A stretch of DNA of 64,000 nucleotides from Kribbella jejuensis. Its GTDB lineage: Bacteria > Actinomycetota > Actinomycetes > Propionibacteriales > Kribbellaceae. A program made the translations under genes and the position numbers. Shown one piece after another: positions 42,546-50,224 of the stretch. Numbering within the stretch: position 1 is the first letter of the stretch; every line of letters begins with the position of its first letter. The notes beneath the pieces were generated by a model that had not been told where the DNA came from, did not search any database, and was given only the letters and a program-made list of their open reading frames with translations. Location: positions 744,001 through 808,000 of the forward strand of contig NZ_VFMM01000004.1 in assembly GCF_006715085.1 (NCBI RefSeq), in the 5' to 3' direction.

Positions 42546-43811
42546 TCAGCGGGTCGGGTCGAAGGGCCGCAGCTCCTCGGGAGTACGTCCGGTGGTGATC
42601 GTCTCGGCCAGCAGCCGGCCGGTGATCGGGCCGAGCGTGATGCCCCACATACCGTGCCCACCGGCCGCGAACACCCGGGGAGACGACGTGGCGCCGATCA
42701 GCGGCAGACCGTCCGGAGTGCAGGGCCGCGGGCCGACCCACTCGAACGTCCGGGCGTCCAGGTCGGCGTCGCGGAGCAGCGGACGGGCAGCGTCGACGAT
42801 CGCGTCGATCCGGCGCGGGTCGAGCTTCGCCTCGGGCTTGCGGAACTCCATCATCCCGGCCACCCGGAGCCGGTCGCCGAGCGGCGTGCAGGCGATCCGC
42901 TGCGCAGGGAAGTACACCGGGCCGGACGGTACGTGCGCCATCGGCACGCTGAAGCTGTAGCCGCGACCGGCCTGCACGACGGTCCGTACGCCGAACTGCC
43001 GCGCCAGGTCGCCGAGCCACGCGCCGGTCGCCATCACGACCGCGTCGAACGGGTCGGTCTCGCCGTCGGCGGTGACCAGGCGGACGCCGCGGATCTCGTC
43101 GACGATGTCCTTCACCACGACGCCGCTGATGATCTGCCCGCCGCGGGCGATCACCGAGTCGGCGAGCTGGTTGACGTACTCGCCCGGGTTGATGAAGCGC
43201 TGGCCGTGCAGCCGGATCGCCGCGCCGATCTCGTCGGACAGCGACGGCTCGATCTCGCGGGCGTCGTCACCGGTGATCGCCTCGAACTCGATGCCCTGCC
43301 CGGCGGCGTGGATCTGCTCGATCTCCTCGAGCAGGACCTTGCGCTCCTCGACCGTGCGGTACGCGGCCAGGAACGACTTGGCCTCGTAGGTCTGCGCCTC
43401 GACGCCCGCCTTGGCCAGGAAGTCGAACGCGGTCAGCGCCTGGCGGTTGATCGGGACGAGGGCTTCCATCGCGGTCTTCCAGCGTCCGGCGGTGCTGTTG
43501 CGAGCGAAGCGGGTGAGGAACTTGAGGAGCCGCGGGCTCGCGGTGGGCGGCACGTACACAGGGGAGGACGGGCTCAGCACCGCACGGACGCCGTACTTGA
43601 GGACCGCTGGTTCCGGCAGCGGGGTGGCCAGGCCGGGGGTCAGCCAGCCGGCGTTGCCCCAGGACGCGCCGGCCGCGACACCCTCGCGGTCGAGCACGGT
43701 TACCTCGACGCCCGCTTCCTGGAGGAACCAGGCGGTCGCCAGGCCGACCATGCCCGCGCCGACGACGGCGACGCGATCCGGGACGAGGTGAGTGGAACCA
43801 ACTGTGGTCAT
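42546..43811 (-). CDS. FAD-dependent D-amino acid dehydrogenase-like oxidoreductase (DAO family)
   Basis: 421 residues. The FAD motif is VAVVGAGMVGLATAWFLQEAG (residues 14-34), followed by the DadA-type AAGASWGNAGWLTPG. The C-terminus has the second flavin contact GHGMWGITLGPITGRLLAE. It likely deaminates a D-amino acid or related amine, passing electrons to the quinone pool. The start is ATG 43811. The divergent PucR regulator 90 bp away, with palindromes between, is the likely controller, fitting a catabolic role. Confidence 0.93.
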   Translation of the reverse strand: MTTVGSTHLVPDRVAVVGAGMVGLATAWFLQEAGVEVTVLDREGVAAGASWGNAGWLTPGLATPLPEPAVLKYGVRAVLSPSSPVYVPPTASPRLLKFLTRFARNSTAGRWKTAMEALVPINRQALTAFDFLAKAGVEAQTYEAKSFLAAYRTVEERKVLLEEIEQIHAAGQGIEFEAITGDDAREIEPSLSDEIGAAIRLHGQRFINPGEYVNQLADSVIARGGQIISGVVVKDIVDEIRGVRLVTADGETDPFDAVVMATGAWLGDLARQFGVRTVVQAGRGYSFSVPMAHVPSGPVYFPAQRIACTPLGDRLRVAGMMEFRKPEAKLDPRRIDAIVDAARPLLRDADLDARTFEWVGPRPCTPDGLPLIGATSSPRVFAAGGHGMWGITLGPITGRLLAETITTGRTPEELRPFDPTR

Positions 43812-43845
43812 GTATCGATGGTGCGGCCGGCAACGACGTCTGTCA

Positions 43846-43861
43846 TGGTGCGATCACACCA
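43846..43861. promoter_or_regulatory. Palindrome 1 between the DAO-like and PucR genes
   Basis: TGGTGCGATCACACCA is a 16-bp palindrome with one mismatched pair, 34 bp upstream of the DAO-like start. Candidate operator for the adjacent PucR regulator. Confidence 0.5.
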
Positions 43862-43874
43862 TTGCAGAGACAAA

Positions 43875-43897
43875 TTACTGTGCTGAGCGCACAATAA
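43875..43897. promoter_or_regulatory. Palindrome 2 between the DAO-like and PucR genes
   Basis: TGTGC (43879-43883) and GCACA (43889-43893) are perfect arms around 5 nt, extended outward by TTA and TAA with one mismatch, giving 23 bp. It ends 4 bp before the PucR start, a position suited to autorepression. Confidence 0.55.
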
Positions 43898-43901
43898 CCT
43901 G

Positions 43902-45440
43902 GTGATCTCTTCATCCGATCTGATCGTCGCTGTCGGCCCTGCGCTGTTCGAGGTCGTGGTGCCCGGCAAGGGCGACAACGAGGTCAGGGACGTGTTCCTG
44001 GCCGACCCACAGGAGCCTGCGACCGGTCAGCCGGGCGACCTGGTGCTAGGCCTCGGTCTCCGCGATGCGGAAGACTCCGTCGAGCTGGTGGAACGCTGCG
44101 CCGCCGGTAACGCATCAGGAGTGGTCCTCCGTACGGCGTTGGCGCACGAGCCGTCCGTGGTCGCTGCAGCGGAGCGGGAGGCGCTCACGCTCGTAGCGCT
44201 CCAGCCGAGCGTCACCTGGGCGCATGTGGTCTGGCTGCTGCGCGGTGTACTCGACCGTGCCGCCGCACCGGACTCCCCCGCCGCGGGCGACGCCGGCGTA
44301 CACCAGGAGCTGTTCGCACTGGCCGACGCGGCCGCTGCGATTGTCGATGCGCCGGTGACCATCGAGGACAATCAGTCGCGGGTACTGGCGTACTCCTCGG
44401 GTCAGGACTTCACCGACCCGACCCGGGTCTCCACCATCGTCGGACGGCGAGTACCACCTGAGGTCATCGCGCACTTCCGGGCCCGGGGCATCTTCAGGCG
44501 ATTGGCCCGGTCCAGCGAGCCGTTCCTGGTACCGGACGGGCCGAACGGCATCCGCCCGCGTCTCGTCGTACCTGTACGGGCCGGTGGTGAGTGGCTGGGG
44601 TCCATCTGGGCTGTCGTGGACGGTCCGGTGAGTGAGGCGGTCACTACCGAGCTCAGCAATGCAGCCTCAGTGCTGGCCCTGCACCTGCTACGGCTACGAG
44701 CACAGGCGGACGTAGCCCGCAGGAGCGCGATCGATCGGCTGCGGACGGTCTTGCGGCAGTTCTCGCCGGACAACCCGGTTGATGTACGGCTACCACGGCA
44801 GCCGTGGCGGGTGGTCGCACTCGGGTCTCCGGACGGGTACGACGTACCGCAGCAACTGGACCTGTGGGAGTCGCTCGGGCGTCGTCATGGGTGGAGCGAG
44901 CCGCAGCTGGCCGACCTCGACGGGACGGTGCTGGCGGTTGTCACGGACGCGGACGGGCCCGGTTCTTGGAGCTGGCTGCAGAAGCTGGTCATGGAGCAGT
45001 CCCCCGGTACGTACGCCGCTGCGGGAGGTCCTGCGCGTGGTCCGGCGGATCTGCCGAGCTCACGGGCGGAGGCCGTCGAGTTGCTCGGACTGGTACGGCG
45101 GGGTGTGGCGCGGGGGCCGGCGTTGCGGGTCGAGGAGGCGTGGCACGTACTGACGGTGCATCGGGCGGTGACGTCGCTTGATACCACCAAGATGGATGGT
45201 CCGCTGGCGACGTTGCTTCGGCACGACATCGAGCACGACACCGGGTACGTGGAAACGTTGCAGGCCTGGCTGGACTTTCCGGGTCAGCCGCAGCGGGCGG
45301 CCCGCGAACTGCACCTGCACACGAATACCCTGCGGCACCGGATGAAGCGGATCGGCGAGATCGCGGAGCTGGATCTGTCGGATCCGCAGGAACGCTTGGC
45401 GTTGCAATTGCAGATTGCCGCGGTCCGGACGGAGCACTGA
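43902..45440 (+). CDS. PucR-family transcriptional regulator
   Basis: 512 residues. An N-terminal purine-catabolism-regulator-like domain (1-130) is followed by a GAF/GGDEF-like middle (TIEDNQSRVLAYSSGQDFTD) and a C-terminal HTH (AARELHLHTNTLRHRMKRIG). This class activates catabolic genes in response to small metabolites. It starts at GTG 43902. Divergent from the D-amino-acid-dehydrogenase-like gene, its most likely target. Confidence 0.93.
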   Translation: MISSSDLIVAVGPALFEVVVPGKGDNEVRDVFLADPQEPATGQPGDLVLGLGLRDAEDSVELVERCAAGNASGVVLRTALAHEPSVVAAAEREALTLVALQPSVTWAHVVWLLRGVLDRAAAPDSPAAGDAGVHQELFALADAAAAIVDAPVTIEDNQSRVLAYSSGQDFTDPTRVSTIVGRRVPPEVIAHFRARGIFRRLARSSEPFLVPDGPNGIRPRLVVPVRAGGEWLGSIWAVVDGPVSEAVTTELSNAASVLALHLLRLRAQADVARRSAIDRLRTVLRQFSPDNPVDVRLPRQPWRVVALGSPDGYDVPQQLDLWESLGRRHGWSEPQLADLDGTVLAVVTDADGPGSWSWLQKLVMEQSPGTYAAAGGPARGPADLPSSRAEAVELLGLVRRGVARGPALRVEEAWHVLTVHRAVTSLDTTKMDGPLATLLRHDIEHDTGYVETLQAWLDFPGQPQRAARELHLHTNTLRHRMKRIGEIAELDLSDPQERLALQLQIAAVRTEH

Positions 45441-45530
45441 GATGTACGCCACAGCGCCGTGTAACAAGGCTTCACATTCCGGCAACTGTTGGGCAACATC
45501 CGCCTGACAGAGTCTTCCTTGTCAGCAGGT

Positions 45531-45633
45531 CCGATCTTTCACCAGGAGACCGGAAAGGCTGCCCGGTCCCAGCTTTTCACCAGGAAGCTGGGGCCACCCG
45601 TGGGCCCGGCGATGTCTGAGCGACCGCCGGGCC
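45531..45633. ncRNA. Candidate structured RNA: tandem hairpins, two with an identical 9-nt loop
   Basis: Hairpin 1 spans 45531-45553 (7-bp stem, one mismatch) and hairpin 2 spans 45565-45595 (11-bp stem, one G-U). Both expose the same loop TTCACCAGG (45538-45546 and 45576-45584). Hairpin 3 (45603-45633) has a perfect 9-bp stem and 13-nt loop. An alternative stem GACCGG/CCGGTC (45548-45553 with 45563-45568) would compete with hairpins 1 and 2. The element lies between convergent gene ends (45440 and 45662), so it may be in a 3' UTR on either strand. Confidence 0.45.
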
Positions 45634-45661
45634 TGCGGCATTTCCTCGCCCTTGAGGTTGC

Positions 45662-46837
45662 CTAGGACAACCGGTTGACGATGGTCCGGTAGACCGCCGG
45701 GAGGCGGGCGGCGGCGGGGACGATGTACGGGGCAACCAGTCGGCGGTTGCGGGCCCAGAGCAACGATGCGGTGAGCAGGCGGCACTCCCAGGAGACGCGG
45801 CGCCAGGCGGCCTCGTAGTCCTGCGGGCGGTCGGCGCGGACGCAGTCGACGAGTTCGGCCGAGGTGCGGAGGGCTACGGCGATGCCTTCGCCCGTGAGGG
45901 CGTCGACGTACCCGGCGGCGTCGCCCACCAGGAGGACGCGGCCGGCGGTGCGGGCGCGGACGCGTTGGCGGAGGGGGCCGGCGCCCATGACTGAGCTGGC
46001 CGGCGGGGCTCCTTGCAGGCGCCGTTTGAGTTGGGGGAAGGCTTCCAGGTGCTCGGCGAAGGTGCCGCGGGCGGAGGTGAGGACGGCTACGCCGACGAGG
46101 TCGTCGGCTACTGGGGTGACGTAGGCCTCACCCAGGCGGGACCAGTAGACCTCCACCAGGTCGGTCCAGGGGGCGACGGTGAAGTGCTGGCGAAGTCCGC
46201 GCCGCACGTCGCTGGGGGCGCTGTGCGACGCGTGAAAGAACGAGCGGGCAGAGCCCGCAAGGCGGGCGGCCGGGCCGGGGGGCATGAAGCGGGTGGCAGG
46301 GTCAAGGGACGCGGAGCGGGTGGCAGGGTCAAGGGGCGCGGAACGGGCGGGCACGAGGCGGGTGGCGGGGTCGGGTGGCGCGTAGGTCAGGCCCAGTTGG
46401 CGGCGGATGGGGGAGTGGAGACCGTCGGCGGCGGCGAGGTAGCGGGCGGTGATGCCTGCTGCGGTTACCGAGGTGGTGTTCTGGGTGATGGGGCCGACGC
46501 GGGACTGAAGGACCGGGATGTCGAGGGCGGCGAGGCGGTCGGCGAGGGCTGCTTGGAGGGCGGTACGGCGTACTCCGCGGCCCCGGCCCGCCGTGAACCG
46601 AGCCTCGACGGAATGCGTGCCGTCGAGATAGCGGATGCCGTGGAACGAACGGCCCGGGAGTTCCACGCCGAGCCGCGACAGGTACTCGACCGCGCTGTGC
46701 GCGATGCCCTCACCACAGGCCTTGTCGATCGGAGTTGCCCGTGGCTCGACGACCACCACCGAGAGACCGGAAAGCGCCGCGCGGATCGCAGTCGCCGCAC
46801 CGGCCGGCCCGGCGCCGGCCACGAGCAGGTCGATCAT
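45662..46837 (-). CDS. FAD-dependent oxidoreductase, geranylgeranyl-reductase family (SrsC-like position)
   Basis: 391 residues. The FAD motif GAGPAGAATAIRAALSG (residues 8-24) is followed by VEPRATPIDKACGEGI, the reductase-family signature, and the second FAD motif GRVLLVGDAAGYVDALTGEG. Third gene of the type III PKS cluster, coupled to the methyltransferase by ATGA. In Streptomyces griseus the srs locus has the order PKS-methyltransferase-flavoprotein, in which the flavoprotein hydroxylates the phenolic lipid; the same role is inferred. Residues about 157-198 are a repetitive insertion (DPATR units) in the middle of the protein. Confidence 0.9.
   Translation of the reverse strand: MIDLLVAGAGPAGAATAIRAALSGLSVVVVEPRATPIDKACGEGIAHSAVEYLSRLGVELPGRSFHGIRYLDGTHSVEARFTAGRGRGVRRTALQAALADRLAALDIPVLQSRVGPITQNTTSVTAAGITARYLAAADGLHSPIRRQLGLTYAPPDPATRLVPARSAPLDPATRSASLDPATRFMPPGPAARLAGSARSFFHASHSAPSDVRRGLRQHFTVAPWTDLVEVYWSRLGEAYVTPVADDLVGVAVLTSARGTFAEHLEAFPQLKRRLQGAPPASSVMGAGPLRQRVRARTAGRVLLVGDAAGYVDALTGEGIAVALRTSAELVDCVRADRPQDYEAAWRRVSWECRLLTASLLWARNRRLVAPYIVPAAARLPAVYRTIVNRLS
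46288..46341. repeat. Two 27-bp tandem repeats in the flavoprotein gene
   Basis: Units 46288-46314 and 46315-46341 differ at one base; a third, degenerate copy extends to about 46381. Each encodes nine residues of the form LDPATRSAS. The repeats add about 40 residues absent from related enzymes. Confidence 0.85.
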
Positions 46838-47361
46838 CGGGTCAGCACGGTACCGAGGGCGGTCTCTTCGGTCCGGATCCGGATCGCCAGCAACGGTGCG
46901 TTGAGCAACGTGAACACGATCGCGGTGATGTACGCCGAGTGCACGAGCGGCAGCGCGATCCCCTCACCGATCACGGCGAGGTAGTTCGGATGCCGCAGGA
47001 ACCGGTAGGGGCCGCGCGTGACCCGTCCGAGTCCCGGTACGACGATCACGCGGGTGTTCCACTGGTACCCGAGCACCGAGATGCACCACCACCGCAATGC
47101 TTGCATCGTCACCACGACGGCCACCATGGTCCACCCGAGCCGCGGGTCGAACGGCCGGCCGGACACGATCGCCTCGACCACGCACCCGGCCAGGAGCCCG
47201 GTGTGCAGCACCACCATGAACGGGTAGTGCCCCTTCCCGAACTCCACTCCCCCGTGGCTGAAACTCCACTTCGCGTTCCGCAGCGACACGACGAGTTCGG
47301 CGACGCGCTCGAGCCCGACCAGCACCACGAGAGCGACGTACCACCACAAGGAATCCGTCAT
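46834..47361 (-). CDS. Isoprenylcysteine carboxylmethyltransferase-like membrane methyltransferase
   Basis: 175 residues with four to five membrane helices and the C-terminal ICMT/PEMT motif VTRGPYRFLRHPNYLAVIGE, which binds S-adenosylmethionine. In phenolic lipid clusters such enzymes O-methylate alkylresorcinols (SrsB type). The start is ATG 47361, overlapping the PKS stop as TGATG; two GTG codons just upstream belong to the same frame but are unnecessary. Its stop overlaps the flavoprotein start by 4 nt, so the three genes form one coupled operon. Confidence 0.92.
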   Translation of the reverse strand: MTDSLWWYVALVVLVGLERVAELVVSLRNAKWSFSHGGVEFGKGHYPFMVVLHTGLLAGCVVEAIVSGRPFDPRLGWTMVAVVVTMQALRWWCISVLGYQWNTRVIVVPGLGRVTRGPYRFLRHPNYLAVIGEGIALPLVHSAYITAIVFTLLNAPLLAIRIRTEETALGTVLTR

Positions 47362-48407
47362 CACCACTCCAGGAGGACGAGCTCGGAACAGAACCCCGGG
47401 CCCATCGCAAGCAGGAGACCCATGCCTGAAGGATCCAGGTTGAGAGTGTCACCGAGGACGTGCAGCACCGAGGATGACGACAGGTTGCCGACTGCATCGA
47501 GCGACTTCCAGGTCAGGTCGAGCGCACCGGGCCGCAGCCCGAGCGTCTCCGACACCGCCTCGAGTACCTTCGGGCCGCCCGGATGGCTGACCCAGGTCCC
47601 GATGTCGCCGATCGCCAATCCGTGTGCGGCAAGGAACTCGCGTACGTCGCCACCGAGATAGGTCCGTACCACCTCAGGTACGTCGGCGCCGAGCACGATC
47701 CGGAACCCGCCCGCACCGACGTCCCACCCCATCACCCGTTCCGAGTTCGGGTACAACCGCGAACGCGTCGCGACCACCGAAGGCCCCGACGCCGACGGAT
47801 GCGCGGACCCGGTCATCACCACCGCCGCCGCGCCGTCCCCGAACAACGCGCCACCGACGAGATTCGGCAACGAGGCGTCGTCGCGCTGCAAGGTCAGCGA
47901 ACACAGCTCCACCGACAGCAGTACGGCGACATGCGAAGGCCACGCCGTCAGGTAGTCGTGCAGCCGCGCGATCCCGGCCGCTCCCCCGACACACCCGAGG
48001 CCGAACAGCGGCAGCCGCTTCACGTCGTCCCGCAACCCGAGCCGCATCGCCACCCGCGCGTCGATCGACGGCGCCGCCACCCCGGTCACCGTGGTGAACA
48101 TCAGTACGTCGACGTCGTCCAGCGTCAGCCCCGCGTCCTTCACCGCGCCCGCGACCGCCTCCGCTCCGAGGTCGACCGCCGACGCGATCCACGCGTCGTT
48201 CGCGGCACCGAAGTCCTTGAGCGCGGCGTACTCCTCCAGCGGCAACGCCAGATGCCGGTGCGACACGCCCGCGTTCGCGTGCAGCCGCCTGAGCAACGCC
48301 GTACCCGTGCCGTCGGGCAGGCACATCGAGGCGAACGCGTCGGTCAGCTCCGACTGCGGATAACGGTAGGGCGGGAGCGCGGGGCGGACCGCTGCGATCC
48401 GCGTCAT
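47361..48407 (-). CDS. Type III polyketide synthase
   Basis: 348-residue chalcone-synthase-type ketosynthase. The catalytic triad is complete: Cys139 (GLGCVGGAAG), His275 (VSHPGGPKV) and Asn308 (AVGNLSSSS). It condenses malonyl-CoA units on an acyl-CoA starter; next to an ICMT-like methyltransferase and a flavoprotein, alkylresorcinol or alkylpyrone phenolic lipids are the likely products. First gene of the operon. Only 21 bp separate it from the divergent prenyltransferase, so at least one promoter must lie within the other gene's coding region. Confidence 0.94.
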   Translation of the reverse strand: MTRIAAVRPALPPYRYPQSELTDAFASMCLPDGTGTALLRRLHANAGVSHRHLALPLEEYAALKDFGAANDAWIASAVDLGAEAVAGAVKDAGLTLDDVDVLMFTTVTGVAAPSIDARVAMRLGLRDDVKRLPLFGLGCVGGAAGIARLHDYLTAWPSHVAVLLSVELCSLTLQRDDASLPNLVGGALFGDGAAAVVMTGSAHPSASGPSVVATRSRLYPNSERVMGWDVGAGGFRIVLGADVPEVVRTYLGGDVREFLAAHGLAIGDIGTWVSHPGGPKVLEAVSETLGLRPGALDLTWKSLDAVGNLSSSSVLHVLGDTLNLDPSGMGLLLAMGPGFCSELVLLEW

Positions 48408-48428
48408 CGTGGCATCGTTACGAGGGTG

Positions 48429-49232
48429 ATGAGGACGGTCAACGGTCTAGCGCTCGCCTGCCATCCGGGGCCGACCCTTGCCGTCACCGCCCTGGTCACG
48501 GCCGTCGCGTGGTCGGCCGGGCGGAATCCGGCCGGGTGTCTCCTCGTCGCAGCAACGATCCTCACCGGCCACCTCTCGATCGGCTGGAGCAATGACGCGA
48601 TTGATGCCGCCCGCGACACCATTGTGAACCGCCGGGACAAGCCGGTGGTGCGTGGACTGGTGAGTCGCCGGACCCTCGCGATCGGTGCGGGCGTCATGCT
48701 CGTGATCACCGTCCCCGTCTCTTTGGCCAACGGATTCCTGGCCGGACTGGTTCATCTGCTGTTCGTTGCCTGCGCCTGGGCGTACAACCTCGGCCTGAAG
48801 TCGACCGTGATCTCGTGGCTCCCGTACGCCGTCGCGTTCGGCGGGCTGCCCTCGTTCGTGACGCTCGGGACCGCGCACGTCTGGGCGCCGTGGTGGGCCA
48901 CCGCCGCGGGTGCTCTTCTGGGAATCGGTGCCCATCTCGCAAACGTCGTCCCGGATCTCGCCGACGACCTGGCGACCGGCGTCCGCGGCTGGCCGCAGCG
49001 GCTCGGCCGCTACGCGCGCCTGATCGCGCCGCTCCCGCTCGCGGCGGCGACCGTCCTGCTGGTGATCGCCCCGGCCGGCGCGATCGGTGTCGTCGGCTGG
49101 ATCGCGCTGGCGGTGGTTGCCGCGCTGCTCACCACGATTCTGTTCTGGCGGAACGCGCCGTTCCTGGTGACGATCGCGATCGCTGCCGTCAGCATCGTTT
49201 CGCTGGTACTGCGCGGGGATGCGCTGACTTAA
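48429..49232 (+). CDS. UbiA-family prenyltransferase
   Basis: 267 residues, about eight membrane helices. The two Asp-rich motifs that bind the prenyl diphosphate through magnesium are NDAIDAARD (55-63) and the second, shorter DLADD around residue 178. The start is ATG 48429, with GTG one codon earlier as an alternative. It is divergent from the type III PKS. UbiA enzymes prenylate aromatic rings, so it might act on the phenolic product of that cluster, or in an unrelated lipid or quinone pathway. Confidence 0.92.
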   Translation: MRTVNGLALACHPGPTLAVTALVTAVAWSAGRNPAGCLLVAATILTGHLSIGWSNDAIDAARDTIVNRRDKPVVRGLVSRRTLAIGAGVMLVITVPVSLANGFLAGLVHLLFVACAWAYNLGLKSTVISWLPYAVAFGGLPSFVTLGTAHVWAPWWATAAGALLGIGAHLANVVPDLADDLATGVRGWPQRLGRYARLIAPLPLAAATVLLVIAPAGAIGVVGWIALAVVAALLTTILFWRNAPFLVTIAIAAVSIVSLVLRGDALT

Positions 49233-50101
49233 CCCGCGTCCGGTTTGAGTGGCGACGTACTGCCGAGGATCGCGGCGGTCAGGGCCTCGGCCGGTTCCTT
49301 GGCGGCGCGCGGGTTCGTGATCAGCACCAGGTCGATCGGCGGCAACTCGGGCAGTCCCGCGCTCGGCGGCGGCTCGACCAGGTCCGCGGGCATCAGCGAC
49401 CGGGCGAAGATCGCGATCCCGAGCCCGGCCCGAACGGCCGCGAGGACGCCGTTGACGCCCCGGACGATGCAGGTGATCCGGCAGGTCCGGCCGGCCTGCT
49501 CGAGCGACTGCACACCGAGCGACCGGCTCAGCGACGGCGCCTGGTACGTGACGAGCGGCACCGGGCCGTCGGGCGCGATCCGGGTGCCGGCGATCCCGGC
49601 CCAGACGAGCGAGTCTCGGCGGACCAGCCGGCCGTTCGGCTCGTAGCCGCCGCCGGCGCCGTGCTTCACGTAGGCGAGGTCGAGGTGGCCGGACTCGACC
49701 CGGCGGAGCAGGTTCGGGCTCTGCGCGACGGTCAGCTCGAGGTCGATCCGCGGGTACAGTTGGCGGAAGTCGCGGAGGATCTTCGGCAGCGGCGTCAGCG
49801 CCAGGTCGTCGGTGACGCCGAACCGCAGCCGGCCGCGGAGCTCGGAGCCGGTGAAGTACCCCGCGGCCTCCTCGTGCGCGGCCAGGATGGTGCGCGCGAA
49901 CCCGGCCATCGCCTCGCCGTCGGCGGTCAGCGTCACTGTGCGGGTATCGCGGACGAACAGTGGCCGTCCGACCGCGGTTTCCAGTTTGCGGACGTGCTGG
50001 CTCACCGTCGGCTGCCGGATCCCCAGGCGTTCGGCCGCCTGGGTGAAGCTGAGCGACTGTGCGACGGCCAGGAACGTGCGCAACTGGTCCGGGTCGTACA
50101 T
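49229..50101 (-). CDS. LysR-family transcriptional regulator
   Basis: 290 residues. The N-terminal winged HTH (FLAVAQSLSFTQAAERLGIR, QPTVSQHVRKLE) is followed by a periplasmic-binding-protein-like effector domain. The start is MYDPDQL at 50101, since GGGAGGT lies about 7 nt upstream; the frame opening at 50116 includes that site. Divergent from the MFS exporter at 50225, with a 123-bp gap containing TA-rich LysR-box-like sequence (about 50130-50155). Its 3' end overlaps the prenyltransferase by 4 bp. Confidence 0.94.
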   Translation of the reverse strand: MYDPDQLRTFLAVAQSLSFTQAAERLGIRQPTVSQHVRKLETAVGRPLFVRDTRTVTLTADGEAMAGFARTILAAHEEAAGYFTGSELRGRLRFGVTDDLALTPLPKILRDFRQLYPRIDLELTVAQSPNLLRRVESGHLDLAYVKHGAGGGYEPNGRLVRRDSLVWAGIAGTRIAPDGPVPLVTYQAPSLSRSLGVQSLEQAGRTCRITCIVRGVNGVLAAVRAGLGIAIFARSLMPADLVEPPPSAGLPELPPIDLVLITNPRAAKEPAEALTAAILGSTSPLKPDAG

Positions 50102-50224
50102 CGATGCACCTCCCATTACGTGACGCTATAAGACTAATAGGAGTAATTCGCTGTCGATATCCAGTACCGAACCGTGAGGATGGACGTGTCCTCCCCTGAC
50201 CGACCACTCGCGTAGGGATTACTC

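Noticed and set aside
45531..45633. Known actinobacterial 6C RNA
   Set aside because: The loops are TTCACCAGG, not runs of C, and the stem layout differs.
48447..50207. 586-codon minus-strand frame across the prenyltransferase and LysR genes
   Set aside because: Spans two confident genes on different strands and yields Arg/Asp/Pro-rich sequence without motifs.
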